DNA of 42,754 nt from Acidobacteriota bacterium (lineage in GTDB: Bacteria; Acidobacteriota; UBA6911): assembly GCA_016934555.1 (NCBI GenBank), contig JAFGSS010000060.1, positions 1-42,754 of the forward strand. The letters are read 5' to 3'. This document shows, in pieces, positions 18,917 to 26,773 of this stretch. The notes under the pieces were generated by a model that saw only the letters and a program-made list of their open reading frames with translations, was not told where the DNA came from and ran no database searches. Position numbers and translations under genes: made by a program. The stretch's first letter is position 1, and the number at the start of each line of letters is the position of its first letter.

Positions 18917-19234
18917 GTGTATGCCGTAATCATGACCGGCGGGAAGCAATACCGCGTATCGGAGGGGGACGTCGTCGAGGTGGAGAAGCTCGATGCGGAA
19001 TTAGGCGCCCCGGTGGAATTCAAGGATGTGCTCCTGGTGAAAACCGAGGACCAGACCCTTATCGGTCAGCCGCTGGTGCCGGGCGCCACGGTCCAGGGGG
19101 TGCTGCAGTCCCAGGGGAAGGGCGACACCGTTCTGGTGTTCAAGTACAAGAAAAAGAAACAGTACCGCCGCACCCGCGGACACCGCCAGCAGTATTCGGA
19201 AATCCGCATCGACAAGATCAACATAGCAGGTTAG
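18917..19234 (+). CDS. rplU: 50S ribosomal protein L21
   Basis: A 105-residue L21 ('MYAVIMTGGKQYRVSEGDVV') with the 'KYKKKKQYRRTRGHRQQYSEIRIDKI' C-terminal signature that contacts 23S rRNA. The start codon is GTG, fixed by a perfect AGGAGGTGA 5 bases upstream. It heads the usual rplU-rpmA pair, 12 bases before rpmA, with obgE following after a terminator. Confidence 0.97.
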   Translation: MYAVIMTGGKQYRVSEGDVVEVEKLDAELGAPVEFKDVLLVKTEDQTLIGQPLVPGATVQGVLQSQGKGDTVLVFKYKKKKQYRRTRGHRQQYSEIRIDKINIAG

Positions 19235-19246
19235 GGAGAGGGAGTC

Positions 19247-19501
19247 ATGGCGCATAAAAAGGGAGTCGGAAGCTCCAGGAACGGGAGAGACAGCCAGTCC
19301 AAGCGGCTTGGAGTGAAGCGTTTCGCGGGACAGGTCGTCACGGGCGGCACCATCCTGGTGCGCCAGCGGGGTACCAGGATCAAGCCGGGCGTCAACGTGG
19401 GAATCGGCAGCGACGACACGCTGTTTGCCATGAAACCGGGAGTGGTGAAATTTCAGGACAAGGGGCGCGGGGGCCGGTTCGTTCATATCCAGGAAGCCTG
19501 A
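19247..19501 (+). CDS. rpmA: 50S ribosomal protein L27
   Basis: An 84-residue L27 beginning '[20 protein letters not shown]', with '[23 protein letters not shown]' and '[15 protein letters not shown]'. The N-terminus reaches the peptidyl transferase centre. It begins directly with MAHKK, so it lacks the N-terminal extension that is cleaved off in Firmicutes. Shine-Dalgarno GGGAGAGGGAG is adjacent. An intrinsic terminator follows 30 bases after the stop. Confidence 0.97.
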   Translation: MAHKKGVGSSRNGRDSQSKRLGVKRFAGQVVTGGTILVRQRGTRIKPGVNVGIGSDDTLFAMKPGVVKFQDKGRGGRFVHIQEA

Positions 19502-19530
19502 TGCCCGAAGCCGATGGTTCGATCTTGCCG

Positions 19531-19559
19531 GGACCCCTGTGCGGGGTCCTTTTTTTTTC
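19531..19559 (+). terminator. Intrinsic terminator after rplU-rpmA
   Basis: GGACCCC and GGGGTCC form a 7-bp GC stem around TGTGC, followed immediately by nine T residues. This is a textbook rho-independent terminator, separating the ribosomal protein pair from obgE. Confidence 0.9.
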
Positions 19560-19582
19560 TGCGACATTGAAGGACGGTGAAC

Positions 19583-20581
19583 GTGTTCATTGATCGGGCC
19601 AGGATACGGGTGGTAGCCGGCGGCGGGGGGAACGGCTGTCTTGCCTTCCGCAGGGAGAAGTTCGTTCCCCGGGGCGGTCCCAGCGGCGGGGACGGCGGCA
19701 AGGGGGGGGATGTCTACATCGAGTGCTCCGACCGGGTGAACACCCTGCTCCACTTCCAGTACAAACGCGTGTTCAAGGCCCAGCGCGGGCGGCACGGGGA
19801 GGGGGACCAGCGCAGCGGCAGGGACGGGGAGGACGTCGTCATCCTCGTACCGCCGGGGACGCAGGTCTACCGGGAACCGGAGCACGCGCTTCTCCACGAC
19901 TTCGCCCGCTGCGGGGAGCGGCTGCTGGTGGCCGGCGGAGGCCGGGGGGGGAAGGGGAACGCGCGTTTCGCCACCTCCACCAACCAGGCCCCGCGCCGCG
20001 CCGATCCGGGGGAGCCGGGAGAGGAGGCGGACCTGTCGCTCAGCCTCAAGCTCATCGCCGACGTGGGGCTGGTGGGCTACCCCAACGCGGGCAAGAGCAC
20101 CCTCATTTCGCGCATCAGCTCGGCAAAACCGAAAATCGCCGACTATGCCTTCACCACCCTCTCTCCTCACCTGGGCGTGGTCCGGGTGGATGCATACCGC
20201 ACCTTCGTGGTCGCCGACATCCCGGGCCTGATCGAGGGGGCCCACGAGGGGCACGGGCTGGGAGACCAGTTTCTGAAACACGTGGAACGGACCCGGGTCC
20301 TGGCCCACATCATCGATCTGTCCAACCCCGACCGCGATCCGGTCGCCGCCTACCGCGCCATCGTCAAGGAGCTCGGGCTCTACAACGAGGAGCTGCTGGA
20401 GCGCAGGCAGCTGGTGGTGGCGACCAAGCTGGACGCGCTGGCCGACGCACGGGCGCTGGGCCGGCTCAAGGCCATGTGCACGCGCCGGGGCCTCCCCTTC
20501 GTGAAGATTTCGGCCGTCACCGGGGAGGGGATCGGCGAACTCGTCGGCGTCCTGGACCGCATGCTCCTGGATGCGGGGTAA
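19583..20581 (+). CDS. obgE: GTPase Obg/CgtA
   Basis: Obg is an essential ribosome-associated GTPase acting in 50S assembly and stress signalling. The protein has the Gly-rich Obg fold ('[39 protein letters not shown]'), then a G domain with '[18 protein letters not shown]' (G1), '[16 protein letters not shown]' (G3), 'ATKLDA' (G4) and 'ISAVTGEG' (G5). It ends soon after the G domain without an OCT domain. The GTG at 19583 was chosen because AAGGA lies 8-9 bases upstream and family members begin MF(V/I)D; the track starts at GTG 19577. Confidence 0.95.
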   Translation: MFIDRARIRVVAGGGGNGCLAFRREKFVPRGGPSGGDGGKGGDVYIECSDRVNTLLHFQYKRVFKAQRGRHGEGDQRSGRDGEDVVILVPPGTQVYREPEHALLHDFARCGERLLVAGGGRGGKGNARFATSTNQAPRRADPGEPGEEADLSLSLKLIADVGLVGYPNAGKSTLISRISSAKPKIADYAFTTLSPHLGVVRVDAYRTFVVADIPGLIEGAHEGHGLGDQFLKHVERTRVLAHIIDLSNPDRDPVAAYRAIVKELGLYNEELLERRQLVVATKLDALADARALGRLKAMCTRRGLPFVKISAVTGEGIGELVGVLDRMLLDAG

Positions 20582-20625
20582 AGGCGGCCTTGTGCCGTCG
20601 CGGCCCGAATTGGTATAAAGGAGCG

Positions 20626-21333
20626 ATGTTTTCCGGGGAGGGGGGGCGATTGGGCGAGATCCGCATCGGGGTGCTCGGGGGGACGTTCAATCCCGTCCAT
20701 GCCGGGCATCTCCACATTGCCCGGGCCGCGCAGCGCGCGTTTTCGCTCTCCCGGGTTCATTTTGTCGTGGCCTGCACCCCGCCCCACAAGCGACCGGGGG
20801 ACCTGATCCCCCTCATGCACCGCTATGCGATGGTGAGTCTGGCCCTGGCCGGGGAGGGCGCGTTCGTCCCCTCCCTGGTGGAACTGGAACCGAAGGCCAG
20901 CGGCTTCACCATCGACACCCTCGGCAAGCTGGCGCGTCCGGCCGGGCGCACGGGAGGGAGGCTCTATTTCATCGCCGGGGGGGATTCCCTCGCGGAGGTG
21001 CACTCCTGGCGCGAGAGCCGGAAGCTCCTCGAATCCTATGATTTCATCTTCGTCACCCGCCCGGGAACCGGAACTCTCGATCTGCAGCGGTTGCTCCCCC
21101 CGGGGGTGCTTCGGAGGGTGCGCGACTACCGCGGGCTCGGGCCCGTTTCGGTCCGCCGCCGCATCGGGGCCGAACCGGGGGGCGAAAGCGGGATCTACAT
21201 CGTGGATGCGAAGGCGCCCGACATCTCCTCCTCCCGCATCCGGGAGCTGGTGCGCCGGGGAAAGCCTCCCGGCCGCATGGTTCCGGCCGGGGTCCGCGAA
21301 TACATACGCAAGCTCGAACTCTATGGGGAATGA
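20626..21333 (+). CDS. nadD: Nicotinate-nucleotide adenylyltransferase NadD
   Basis: NadD transfers AMP to nicotinate mononucleotide in NAD synthesis. The 235-residue product has the nucleotidyltransferase signature 'IGVLGGTFNPVHAGHLHIA' with the 'HAGH' motif, 'CTPPHKRPGDLIPLMHRYAM', 'FIAGGDSLAEVHSW' and the C-terminal 'ISSSRIRELVRRGKPPGRMV' (ISSTxIR motif). The ATG at 20626 has AAAGGAG only 2 bases away; a TTG at 20650 with GGAGG 7-8 bases upstream is a realistic alternative start. It overlaps rsfS by 4 bases in the common obg-nadD-rsfS-rlmH arrangement. Confidence 0.95.
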   Translation: MFSGEGGRLGEIRIGVLGGTFNPVHAGHLHIARAAQRAFSLSRVHFVVACTPPHKRPGDLIPLMHRYAMVSLALAGEGAFVPSLVELEPKASGFTIDTLGKLARPAGRTGGRLYFIAGGDSLAEVHSWRESRKLLESYDFIFVTRPGTGTLDLQRLLPPGVLRRVRDYRGLGPVSVRRRIGAEPGGESGIYIVDAKAPDISSSRIRELVRRGKPPGRMVPAGVREYIRKLELYGE

Positions 21334-21737
21334 AGATGGACACTCTCAGGATGGCCCTGAAATCGGCCGATGACAAAAAGGCTCACGACTGCGTGGCCCT
21401 GGATATTTCCGGAATCGCCTCCTTCGCCAGCCGATTCCTGATCGTCACCGGCGATTCCTCCCGGCAGAACCAGGCCATCGCCGATGAGATCGAGAAGACC
21501 CTGGCCGGGGCGGGGGTGCGGCCGGAGCACGTGGAAGGCTACCGGAACGCGGAATGGATCCTGCTCGATTACGGCGACCTGGTCGTGCACATCTTCTCCC
21601 GGACGGCCCGGACCTACTACGACCTCGAGAGGCTGTGGCGCGACGGCCGTCGGCTGGACGTCGAGCGTCTCCTCGCCGACCCGGCGGCCAAGGCCCCGAA
21701 GGCCCCGAAGGCGCCGAAGACTGCAAAGCAGGGGTGA
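21330..21737 (+). CDS. rsfS: Ribosomal silencing factor RsfS
   Basis: RsfS binds L14 and blocks subunit joining when translation must be slowed. The 135-residue protein has 'DKKAHDCVALDISGIASFAS RF'-type core, 'GDSSRQNQAIADEI', 'VEGYRNAEWILLDYGDLVVHIF' and 'YYDLERLW', all family signatures. The C-terminus carries an unusual Lys/Pro/Ala tail 'APKAPKAPKTAKQ'. ATGA overlap with nadD indicates coupled translation; rlmH follows after 14 bases. Confidence 0.96.
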   Translation: MKMDTLRMALKSADDKKAHDCVALDISGIASFASRFLIVTGDSSRQNQAIADEIEKTLAGAGVRPEHVEGYRNAEWILLDYGDLVVHIFSRTARTYYDLERLWRDGRRLDVERLLADPAAKAPKAPKAPKTAKQG

Positions 21738-21751
21738 CCTTCGGATCCGCC

Positions 21752-22228
21752 ATGCAGATCAAGGTTTTCTGGGTCGGGAAAACGAAGCATCCTTCCCTGA
21801 GGTCTCTCCAGGAGGACTATCTCGGGAGGATCCGGCGCTGGCTCCCGTGCGAGACCGTTGAAATCCGGGATCTCGCCGGGAGGAGATCGCTCTCTCCCGC
21901 GGAACTCGTGGCCGGTGAAGGCGCCGCCATCGCCAGGCGGCTGCCGGCGGCCGGGCGCGTCATTGCCCTGGATGAGGGGGGGGCCGAATATTCGTCGGGG
22001 GATTTCGCGCGCTGGCTGGAATCGGAGCAGAACTCCGGCATCCAGTCGCTCTCTTTCGTGATCGGCGGTCCCGCCGGGCTCGACCGCGTCATCACCCGGC
22101 GCGCGGACCGGGTCCTGTCCCTGGGCAGGATGACCTGGACCCACGACATGAGCCGCGTTCTGCTGCTGGAACAGATCTATCGGGCGCTGTGCATCCTGCA
22201 CAACGTTCCCTACCACCGGGGGGACTGA
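21752..22228 (+). CDS. rlmH: 23S rRNA (pseudouridine-1915-N3)-methyltransferase RlmH
   Basis: RlmH is a SPOUT-class methyltransferase of helix 69 of 23S rRNA. The product from 'MQIKVFWVGKTKHPSLRSLQ' is 158 residues, with 'VIALDEGGAEYSSGDFARWL', the knotted SAM site 'FVIGGPAGLDRVI' and the conserved end 'LLLEQIYRALCILHNVPYHRG'. The track ORF starts earlier inside rsfS in a different frame. Next to rsfS as in many bacteria. Confidence 0.96.
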   Translation: MQIKVFWVGKTKHPSLRSLQEDYLGRIRRWLPCETVEIRDLAGRRSLSPAELVAGEGAAIARRLPAAGRVIALDEGGAEYSSGDFARWLESEQNSGIQSLSFVIGGPAGLDRVITRRADRVLSLGRMTWTHDMSRVLLLEQIYRALCILHNVPYHRGD

Positions 22229-22239
22229 CCGTACCGGCC

Positions 22240-23022
22240 ATGGTTTCCATTCCGCGCGTGGAGACACCCAGGGACCTGCCTGATTCCGCGATCCGGAAGC
22301 TGGTGGACGGACTGCTCAACCTGGCCTACCCGGAAGCGTGCGCCCTCTGCGGCGCCCCCTTGTCGCGCAGCCGCGAATGCGGCGTCTGCGGCGCTTGCTG
22401 GGACCGGGTCCTCGAGCTCCGGATCGGCACCCCCCGGTGTGCCTCCTGCGGGTTGCCCCTCCCCGGTTTCGACGCCGACCCGGCCCCCCTCTGCCTCGAG
22501 TGCCTGCGCCGGCTCCCCCCGTTTGCGGGGGCGCGCTCCTGGGGCCATTACTCCGCCCAGCTGCGGGGGGTGATCCACGCGCTCAAGTTCGGGGGGAAAC
22601 GGAACCTGGCCGACTGCCTGGGGCCGCTGATGGCGGCGGCGTTTCTCGAAGCGTGGCGGAAGGAGGATTTCGACGCCATCGCCGCGGTGCCGCTCTACCG
22701 GAGCCGGAAACTCGAACGGGGGTTCAACCAGTCGGAGCTCCTGGCGGCGTCGCTCGGGCGGGTCCTCGGTATCCCCCGCATCCGCGCCCTCGGCCGCACG
22801 AAGTCCACTCTCCCCCAGGTCGGGCTCGGCGACGCCGACCGTTGGGCCAACGTCCGGGGCGCCTTCGAGTGCACCCTCCCCCGGGGGGTCCAGGGGAAGC
22901 GCCTCCTGCTGGTGGACGACGTGATGACGACGGGGGCCACGGTCTCGAGCGCGGCCGGGGCACTCCTCGGGGCGGGCGCCCTGAGGGTTTCCGTGCTGAC
23001 GGCGGCGCGCGCCGTTCTCTAG
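22240..23022 (+). CDS. ComF family protein (amidophosphoribosyltransferase-like)
   Basis: A 260-residue protein with an N-terminal zinc-binding Cys cluster ('CALCGAPLSRSRECGVCGACW' and 'CASCGLPLP...CLEC') and a C-terminal phosphoribosyltransferase domain. The PRPP loop is 'LLLVDDVMTTGATVSS', with 'VPLYRSRKLERGFNQSELLA' typical of ComF. The family is needed for DNA uptake in naturally competent bacteria, but many members sit outside competence loci and their reaction is unproven. It begins 11 bases after rlmH, and its 3' end faces the Spy-like gene 7 bases away. Start MVSIPRVE is preferred over the track's earlier start inside rlmH. Confidence 0.88.
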   Translation: MVSIPRVETPRDLPDSAIRKLVDGLLNLAYPEACALCGAPLSRSRECGVCGACWDRVLELRIGTPRCASCGLPLPGFDADPAPLCLECLRRLPPFAGARSWGHYSAQLRGVIHALKFGGKRNLADCLGPLMAAAFLEAWRKEDFDAIAAVPLYRSRKLERGFNQSELLAASLGRVLGIPRIRALGRTKSTLPQVGLGDADRWANVRGAFECTLPRGVQGKRLLLVDDVMTTGATVSSAAGALLGAGALRVSVLTAARAVL

Positions 23023-23029
23023 GCCGGGC

Positions 23030-23407
23030 CTAACGGGAGGTTTTTTTCTTGGGGCGGTATTTCTTGAGCATCTCCTCGAAACGCTCCTTCTGGGTCCCCC
23101 TCAGGATCGCCCGGATCTTGTCGTCCGACTCGTCGCGGATGGACTCGTACCGGGGCTTGAATTCCTTGTTGAGTCCCCTGTACTGAGACCGGCTTTGCTC
23201 GAAAATCGCCTTGAGCGCCTCCTGCTGACCGGCGTCGAGTTCGAGTTCCCGCGTCAGGGCGTCCATGACCTCCTGGGCCGTGATCGAACCGGAGGTCTTC
23301 GCGGGCTGCAGGTGCCCCTGGTACAGGCAGTGCCCCACCCAGCCGGACACCCCCCCCATGACGAAGAAAAGACACCATAACAACGCGATACTCAGCCTGG
23401 AATTCAT
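23030..23407 (-). CDS. Spy/CpxP-like periplasmic protein (LTXXQ-like, heavy-metal-sensor type)
   Basis: A 125-residue protein with an N-terminal membrane or signal segment ('LSIALLWCLFFVMGGVSGWVGHCLY') followed by a charged, helical domain. The segments 'LTRELELDAGQQEALKAIFEQSRSQYRGL' and 'RDESDDKIRAILRGTQKERFEEML' match the helical hairpins of Spy/ZraP/CpxP-like proteins, which bind unfolded protein or metal in the periplasm. The C-terminus is basic (KKYRPKKKTSR). It lies 21 bases after an anti-sigma factor gene, so the pair is probably one operon that senses envelope stress. Confidence 0.65.
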   Translation of the reverse strand: MNSRLSIALLWCLFFVMGGVSGWVGHCLYQGHLQPAKTSGSITAQEVMDALTRELELDAGQQEALKAIFEQSRSQYRGLNKEFKPRYESIRDESDDKIRAILRGTQKERFEEMLKKYRPKKKTSR

Positions 23408-23428
23408 CTCATCGGGTCCCCATACTCG

Positions 23429-23893
23429 TTAACGTGAGGCGATGGCGGTCAGAACGCTTTCATAGGTGATGTCCGTCTGCTCGGCCACCAGCATCCGATG
23501 CGACTGATCATCCGACAGGTACACCCCGTCATAGTCCCGGAACAGCGCCGCGTCGGGCGCCCGCATCTGCAGATAGGCGAAGGCCGCGAGCAGCGCGAGC
23601 GTGACGCCGGCCAGGGTCGGAATCATCCGGTGCGCCAACGTCTGGACGGAAGTCCAGAGGGCCATCCCCGGGGACTCCTCCTCGATGCGGGCCCGCACCC
23701 CCTGGCAGAACCAGGGAGAGGGGGTGATCGGAGTGCTCGATCGCGCGACCAGCGAGGGGATCCGGAGCAGCCGGTATTCCCGGAGGCATGAGGCGCAACC
23801 GGCCAGGTGTTCTTCCAGCCGGGCGTCCTCGTCGCCTGAAAGCTCGGCGTCGATCTTGCGAAACAGCAGGTCTCGTGCGGTTTTGCATTTCAT
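23429..23893 (-). CDS. Zinc-finger anti-sigma factor (membrane-anchored)
   Basis: A 154-residue protein starting 'MKCKTARDLLFRKIDAELSGDEDARLEEHLAGCASCLREYRLL', which contains the ZAS motif HxxxCxxC ('HLAGCASC') with an upstream Cys/His region. One membrane helix follows ('IPTLAGVTLALLAAFAYLQM') and a short periplasmic tail. Such proteins hold an ECF sigma factor inactive. The sigma gene, usually just upstream in the same operon, is missing: the preceding 156 bases are noncoding and then comes queA. The cognate sigma factor must be elsewhere, or the system has lost it. Confidence 0.78.
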   Translation of the reverse strand: MKCKTARDLLFRKIDAELSGDEDARLEEHLAGCASCLREYRLLRIPSLVARSSTPITPSPWFCQGVRARIEEESPGMALWTSVQTLAHRMIPTLAGVTLALLAAFAYLQMRAPDAALFRDYDGVYLSDDQSHRMLVAEQTDITYESVLTAIASR

Positions 23894-24049
23894 ACGCCCC
23901 CCTTTCCTCCTGAAATAAGAATTACGTCGGCGGTTCAGCGTTATTTCGGTCTTCTTTCCTTTTCAAGCGCTGCCAGCCATTTAGCCACAGACGGGGAAAC
24001 GGATCAACAGCAACCTTCGCCTTCTGAAGGATCTGCCTAGAGGATCCGT

Positions 24050-25087
24050 CTAAAGGATCAGCATGCAGTCCCCGTAGCTGTAAAACCGGTACTCTTCGGC
24101 TATCGCCTCGCGGTAGCAGTCGAGTATCCGTTCCCTGCCGGCGAAGGCGCAGACCAGCATGAAGAGGGTGGAGCGGGGGAGGTGAAAATTGGTGATCAAC
24201 CCGTCGAGCATCCTGAACTCGAAGCCCGGGTAAATGAAAAGGTTACAGTATCCCGAGGACTCCCGCCCGAGTGGCTCCTCCTGCCGGGCCAGGTACTCCA
24301 GGCATCGCGTGGAGGTGGTGCCCACCGCCACCAGGCGGCGTCCCTCCGCCTTATGGGCGCGGATCCGGCCGGCGGTGGCGGCGTCGATGCTGTAGTACTC
24401 CGGCTCCATCCGGTGCTCTTCCACGATCTCGCTCCGCACCGGTTTGAAAGTTCCGTAGCCCACGTGCAGGAGCAGTTCGCAGACGGGCACCCCTCCGGCT
24501 GCGAGGCGGTCGAGGACCTCCGGGGTGAAATGCAGGCCCGCCGTCGGCGCGGCCACCGACCCGCTCCGGTCGGCGTACACGGTCTGGTACCGGAGCCGGT
24601 CCGCACCCAGGTCGCCGTGCCGTTCCCTCCGGATATAGGGGGGGAGCGGGGGCTCGCCGATCCGCTCGAACACCTCCCGCAGCCCTTCGGCCCGGTCGAA
24701 ACGCAGCACCCTCCCGCCGGAGGCCGCCACCTCCAGGACGCGGGCGGAGAGGGGGCCGATCCTCAGCTCCTGCCCCGGCGGGGCCTTGCGCCCCGGCTTG
24801 ACCAGGGCCAGCCAGTCCCCCGGCCGCACCTCCTCCAGCAGCAGGACCTCGATCTCCTCCGCTTTTCCGGGGCGGGACGCCCGCTGCCGGGCGGGAAACA
24901 CCCGGGTGTTGTTGACGACCAGAAAATGCCCGGGACCCAGGATATCCGGGAGGTCGCGAAACCGGAGGTGTTCCCGCCGCCCGCTGTCGCGCCACACGAC
25001 CATCATGCGGGACTGGTCCCGCTCGGGGGCGGGGTTCTGGGCGATCAGGCGGTCGGGCAAATCGAAGTCGAAATCGTCGAGTCTCAT
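24050..25087 (-). CDS. queA: S-adenosylmethionine:tRNA ribosyltransferase-isomerase QueA
   Basis: QueA transfers and isomerises the ribosyl part of SAM onto preQ1 in tRNA, giving epoxyqueuosine. The 345-residue protein has 'MRLDDFDFDLPDRLIAQNPA', 'FLVVNNTRVFPARQRASR', 'DRSGSVAAPTAGLHFTPEVLD', 'LHVGYGTFKPVRSE' and 'LITNFHLPRSTLFMLVCAFAG', all diagnostic. It lies 30 bases after yihY on the same strand. No tgt or queG is in view. Confidence 0.97.
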   Translation of the reverse strand: MRLDDFDFDLPDRLIAQNPAPERDQSRMMVVWRDSGRREHLRFRDLPDILGPGHFLVVNNTRVFPARQRASRPGKAEEIEVLLLEEVRPGDWLALVKPGRKAPPGQELRIGPLSARVLEVAASGGRVLRFDRAEGLREVFERIGEPPLPPYIRRERHGDLGADRLRYQTVYADRSGSVAAPTAGLHFTPEVLDRLAAGGVPVCELLLHVGYGTFKPVRSEIVEEHRMEPEYYSIDAATAGRIRAHKAEGRRLVAVGTTSTRCLEYLARQEEPLGRESSGYCNLFIYPGFEFRMLDGLITNFHLPRSTLFMLVCAFAGRERILDCYREAIAEEYRFYSYGDCMLIL

Positions 25088-25117
25088 GGGAGTGCCGTCA
25101 GGCGCGGGGAGCCCCCG

Positions 25118-26002
25118 CTATTTTTTTGGGGTAACGAAGGTGGAGCCCGAGACGCTGACGCCGATCCAGTGGAACTGGGCGGAAAAGTTGGCGCCGTAGA
25201 GCAGGATCAGGTTGGACGTGTAGACCCAGGCCAGGAGGGCGATGACGGCCCCCATCCGGCCGTACACCCGCTGGTAGTCGAAGAACGGGACCACCTTCAA
25301 AAAAATCATGCTGCCGATCTCCCAGAGGACGGTGGAGACCAGGGCCCCCGAGAAAGCCTCCTTCCAGAAAACCTTGCAGTGCGGGGTCCATTTGAACACC
25401 GAGGCGAAGACGAGTACGGCCAGCAGCAGCCCCGCCCCGAGCAGGACGAAGTACCAGAACCAGCCGAGAATGTAGGACGCCTGTTCGGAGACGGCGATAT
25501 GGGCGGCCGCCCGGACCCGGGCGGCGCTGATGAAGGCGGTGATGGCGGCCGAACTCAGCAGGCTGATGCCCCCCATGGCCATCAGCAGGAAGGTGCGCAG
25601 CCGGCTCTCCCAGAAGGTGCGCTGGTTGGGGATGTCCCAGGCGCGGTTGATGGAACTCTCGATGAAAGTGAAAATCCAGGAGGAGGCCCAGACCACCACC
25701 ACGATGCAGCCGAGGAGGACGGGGGTGGAGGGGGCGACGATCTCCTCGAGGTTGGAGGTGAGGAACTGGCGCGACCCGGGGAAGAGGTCGACGATGCTCT
25801 GGATGACGAAATTATGAAGATCGAGCCACCCCAGGAAGGTGTCGGCCAGGGTGATGATGGTCAGGATGGCGGGAAAGAGGGCCAGCAGGGTGAAATAGGA
25901 AATCCCCGCGGCGTCCCGGGGCGCCTCGTGCCGCAGCATCATGCGGCCGACCGAGGCGAAAGATCGCCCCATCTGCCGGAAATAGCGGATCCTCGATTCC
26001 AT
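25118..26002 (-). CDS. YihY/BrkB-type integral membrane protein
   Basis: A 294-residue polytopic membrane protein of the YihY/virulence factor BrkB family (once mislabelled RNase BN). It opens 'RHEAPRDAAGISYFTLLALFPAILTIIT', the family's conserved first segment, and shows about six helices. 'LPNQRTFW'-like loop 'IPNQRTFWESRLRTFLLM', 'VFKWTPHCKVFWKEAFSGALV' and 'YGRMGAVIALLAWVYTSNLILLYGANFSAQ' are hallmarks. Function is uncertain. There is no Shine-Dalgarno; a TGC-TATACA extended -10 lies 9 bases from the ATG, so the mRNA may be nearly leaderless. Confidence 0.9.
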   Translation of the reverse strand: MESRIRYFRQMGRSFASVGRMMLRHEAPRDAAGISYFTLLALFPAILTIITLADTFLGWLDLHNFVIQSIVDLFPGSRQFLTSNLEEIVAPSTPVLLGCIVVVVWASSWIFTFIESSINRAWDIPNQRTFWESRLRTFLLMAMGGISLLSSAAITAFISAARVRAAAHIAVSEQASYILGWFWYFVLLGAGLLLAVLVFASVFKWTPHCKVFWKEAFSGALVSTVLWEIGSMIFLKVVPFFDYQRVYGRMGAVIALLAWVYTSNLILLYGANFSAQFHWIGVSVSGSTFVTPKK

Positions 26003-26011
26003 GGCTGAGAG

Positions 26012-26039
26012 TGTATAGCACCCCGCCGTGCAAGTACAA
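26012..26039 (-). promoter_or_regulatory. Candidate promoter of yihY-queA, near-leaderless
   Basis: On the minus strand, TTGTAC (26039-26034) and TATACA (26017-26012) are separated by 16 bases, with TGC ahead of the -10. The predicted start would be 2-3 bases before the yihY ATG. Confidence 0.35.
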
Positions 26040-26045
26040 TAGGCC

Positions 26046-26067
26046 GCCGCCCGGCGTCCCGGGCGGC
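26046..26067. repeat. GC-rich hairpin between divergent yihY and folE
   Basis: GCCGCCCGG and CCGGGCGGC form a perfect 9-bp stem around CGTC. It has no U-tract and lies upstream of both divergent genes; a cruciform or protein site is possible. Confidence 0.4.
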
Positions 26068-26197
26068 AAAGGGCGTCATGGCCCTGCCCGCGGCCCGCTC
26101 CGTGTGGTACACTTTCAGGTTTTGCCGCGGGGGTGCGCGACGGGTGTCCATGGTCCCGCGGCTGTCATGCGGCCCGCACGGGCCGTCCGGGGGACAG

Positions 26198-26758
26198 ATG
26201 CAAGACCTGATTGAAAAGATACTGGTGGGACTCGGGGAGGATCCGAACCGCGAAGGGCTGCAGGGAACGCCGCGGCGCATGGAGCAGGCGCTCCGGTTCC
26301 TGACCAGCGGCTACGGCCAGAAGCCGGAAGAGGTGCTCAACAACGCGCTGTTCGAGGTCCAATACGACGAGATGGTGGTGGTGTCGAACATCGACTTTTA
26401 CAGCATGTGCGAGCACCACGTGCTCCCCTTCTTCGGCAAATGCCACGTGGGCTACCTTCCCGACAAGAAAGTCATCGGCATCAGCAAGATCGCGCGCCTG
26501 GTGGAGATGTACAGCCGGCGGCTGCAGGTGCAGGAACGGCTGACCACCCAGATCGCCAAGACCATCGAGGACACGATCAAGCCCCTCGGCGTCGGCGTCA
26601 TCATCGAGGCGCAGCACATGTGCATGATGATGCGGGGGGTCCAGAAGCAGAACTCGCGCGCCACCACCAGCTCGATGCGCGGCACCTTCCGCAAGTCGGT
26701 GCAGACCCGGATGGAGTTCCTCGACCTCGTCTTCAAGAACGGCCAACGGAACGGATAG
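26198..26758 (+). CDS. folE: GTP cyclohydrolase I FolE
   Basis: FolE converts GTP to dihydroneopterin triphosphate, first step to folates and other pterins. From '[28 protein letters not shown]' it is 186 residues. Zinc ligands are visible at Cys71 and His74 ('[18 protein letters not shown]') and Cys142 ('[14 protein letters not shown]'); '[23 protein letters not shown]' is also diagnostic. The track extends 40 residues upstream through sequence without family resemblance; the ATG at 26198 is at the usual family start. No other folate genes are adjacent. The 3' end faces the membrane glycosyltransferase gene. Confidence 0.96.
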   Translation: MQDLIEKILVGLGEDPNREGLQGTPRRMEQALRFLTSGYGQKPEEVLNNALFEVQYDEMVVVSNIDFYSMCEHHVLPFFGKCHVGYLPDKKVIGISKIARLVEMYSRRLQVQERLTTQIAKTIEDTIKPLGVGVIIEAQHMCMMMRGVQKQNSRATTSSMRGTFRKSVQTRMEFLDLVFKNGQRNG

Positions 26759-26773
26759 CCGCCGTTTCGGAAG

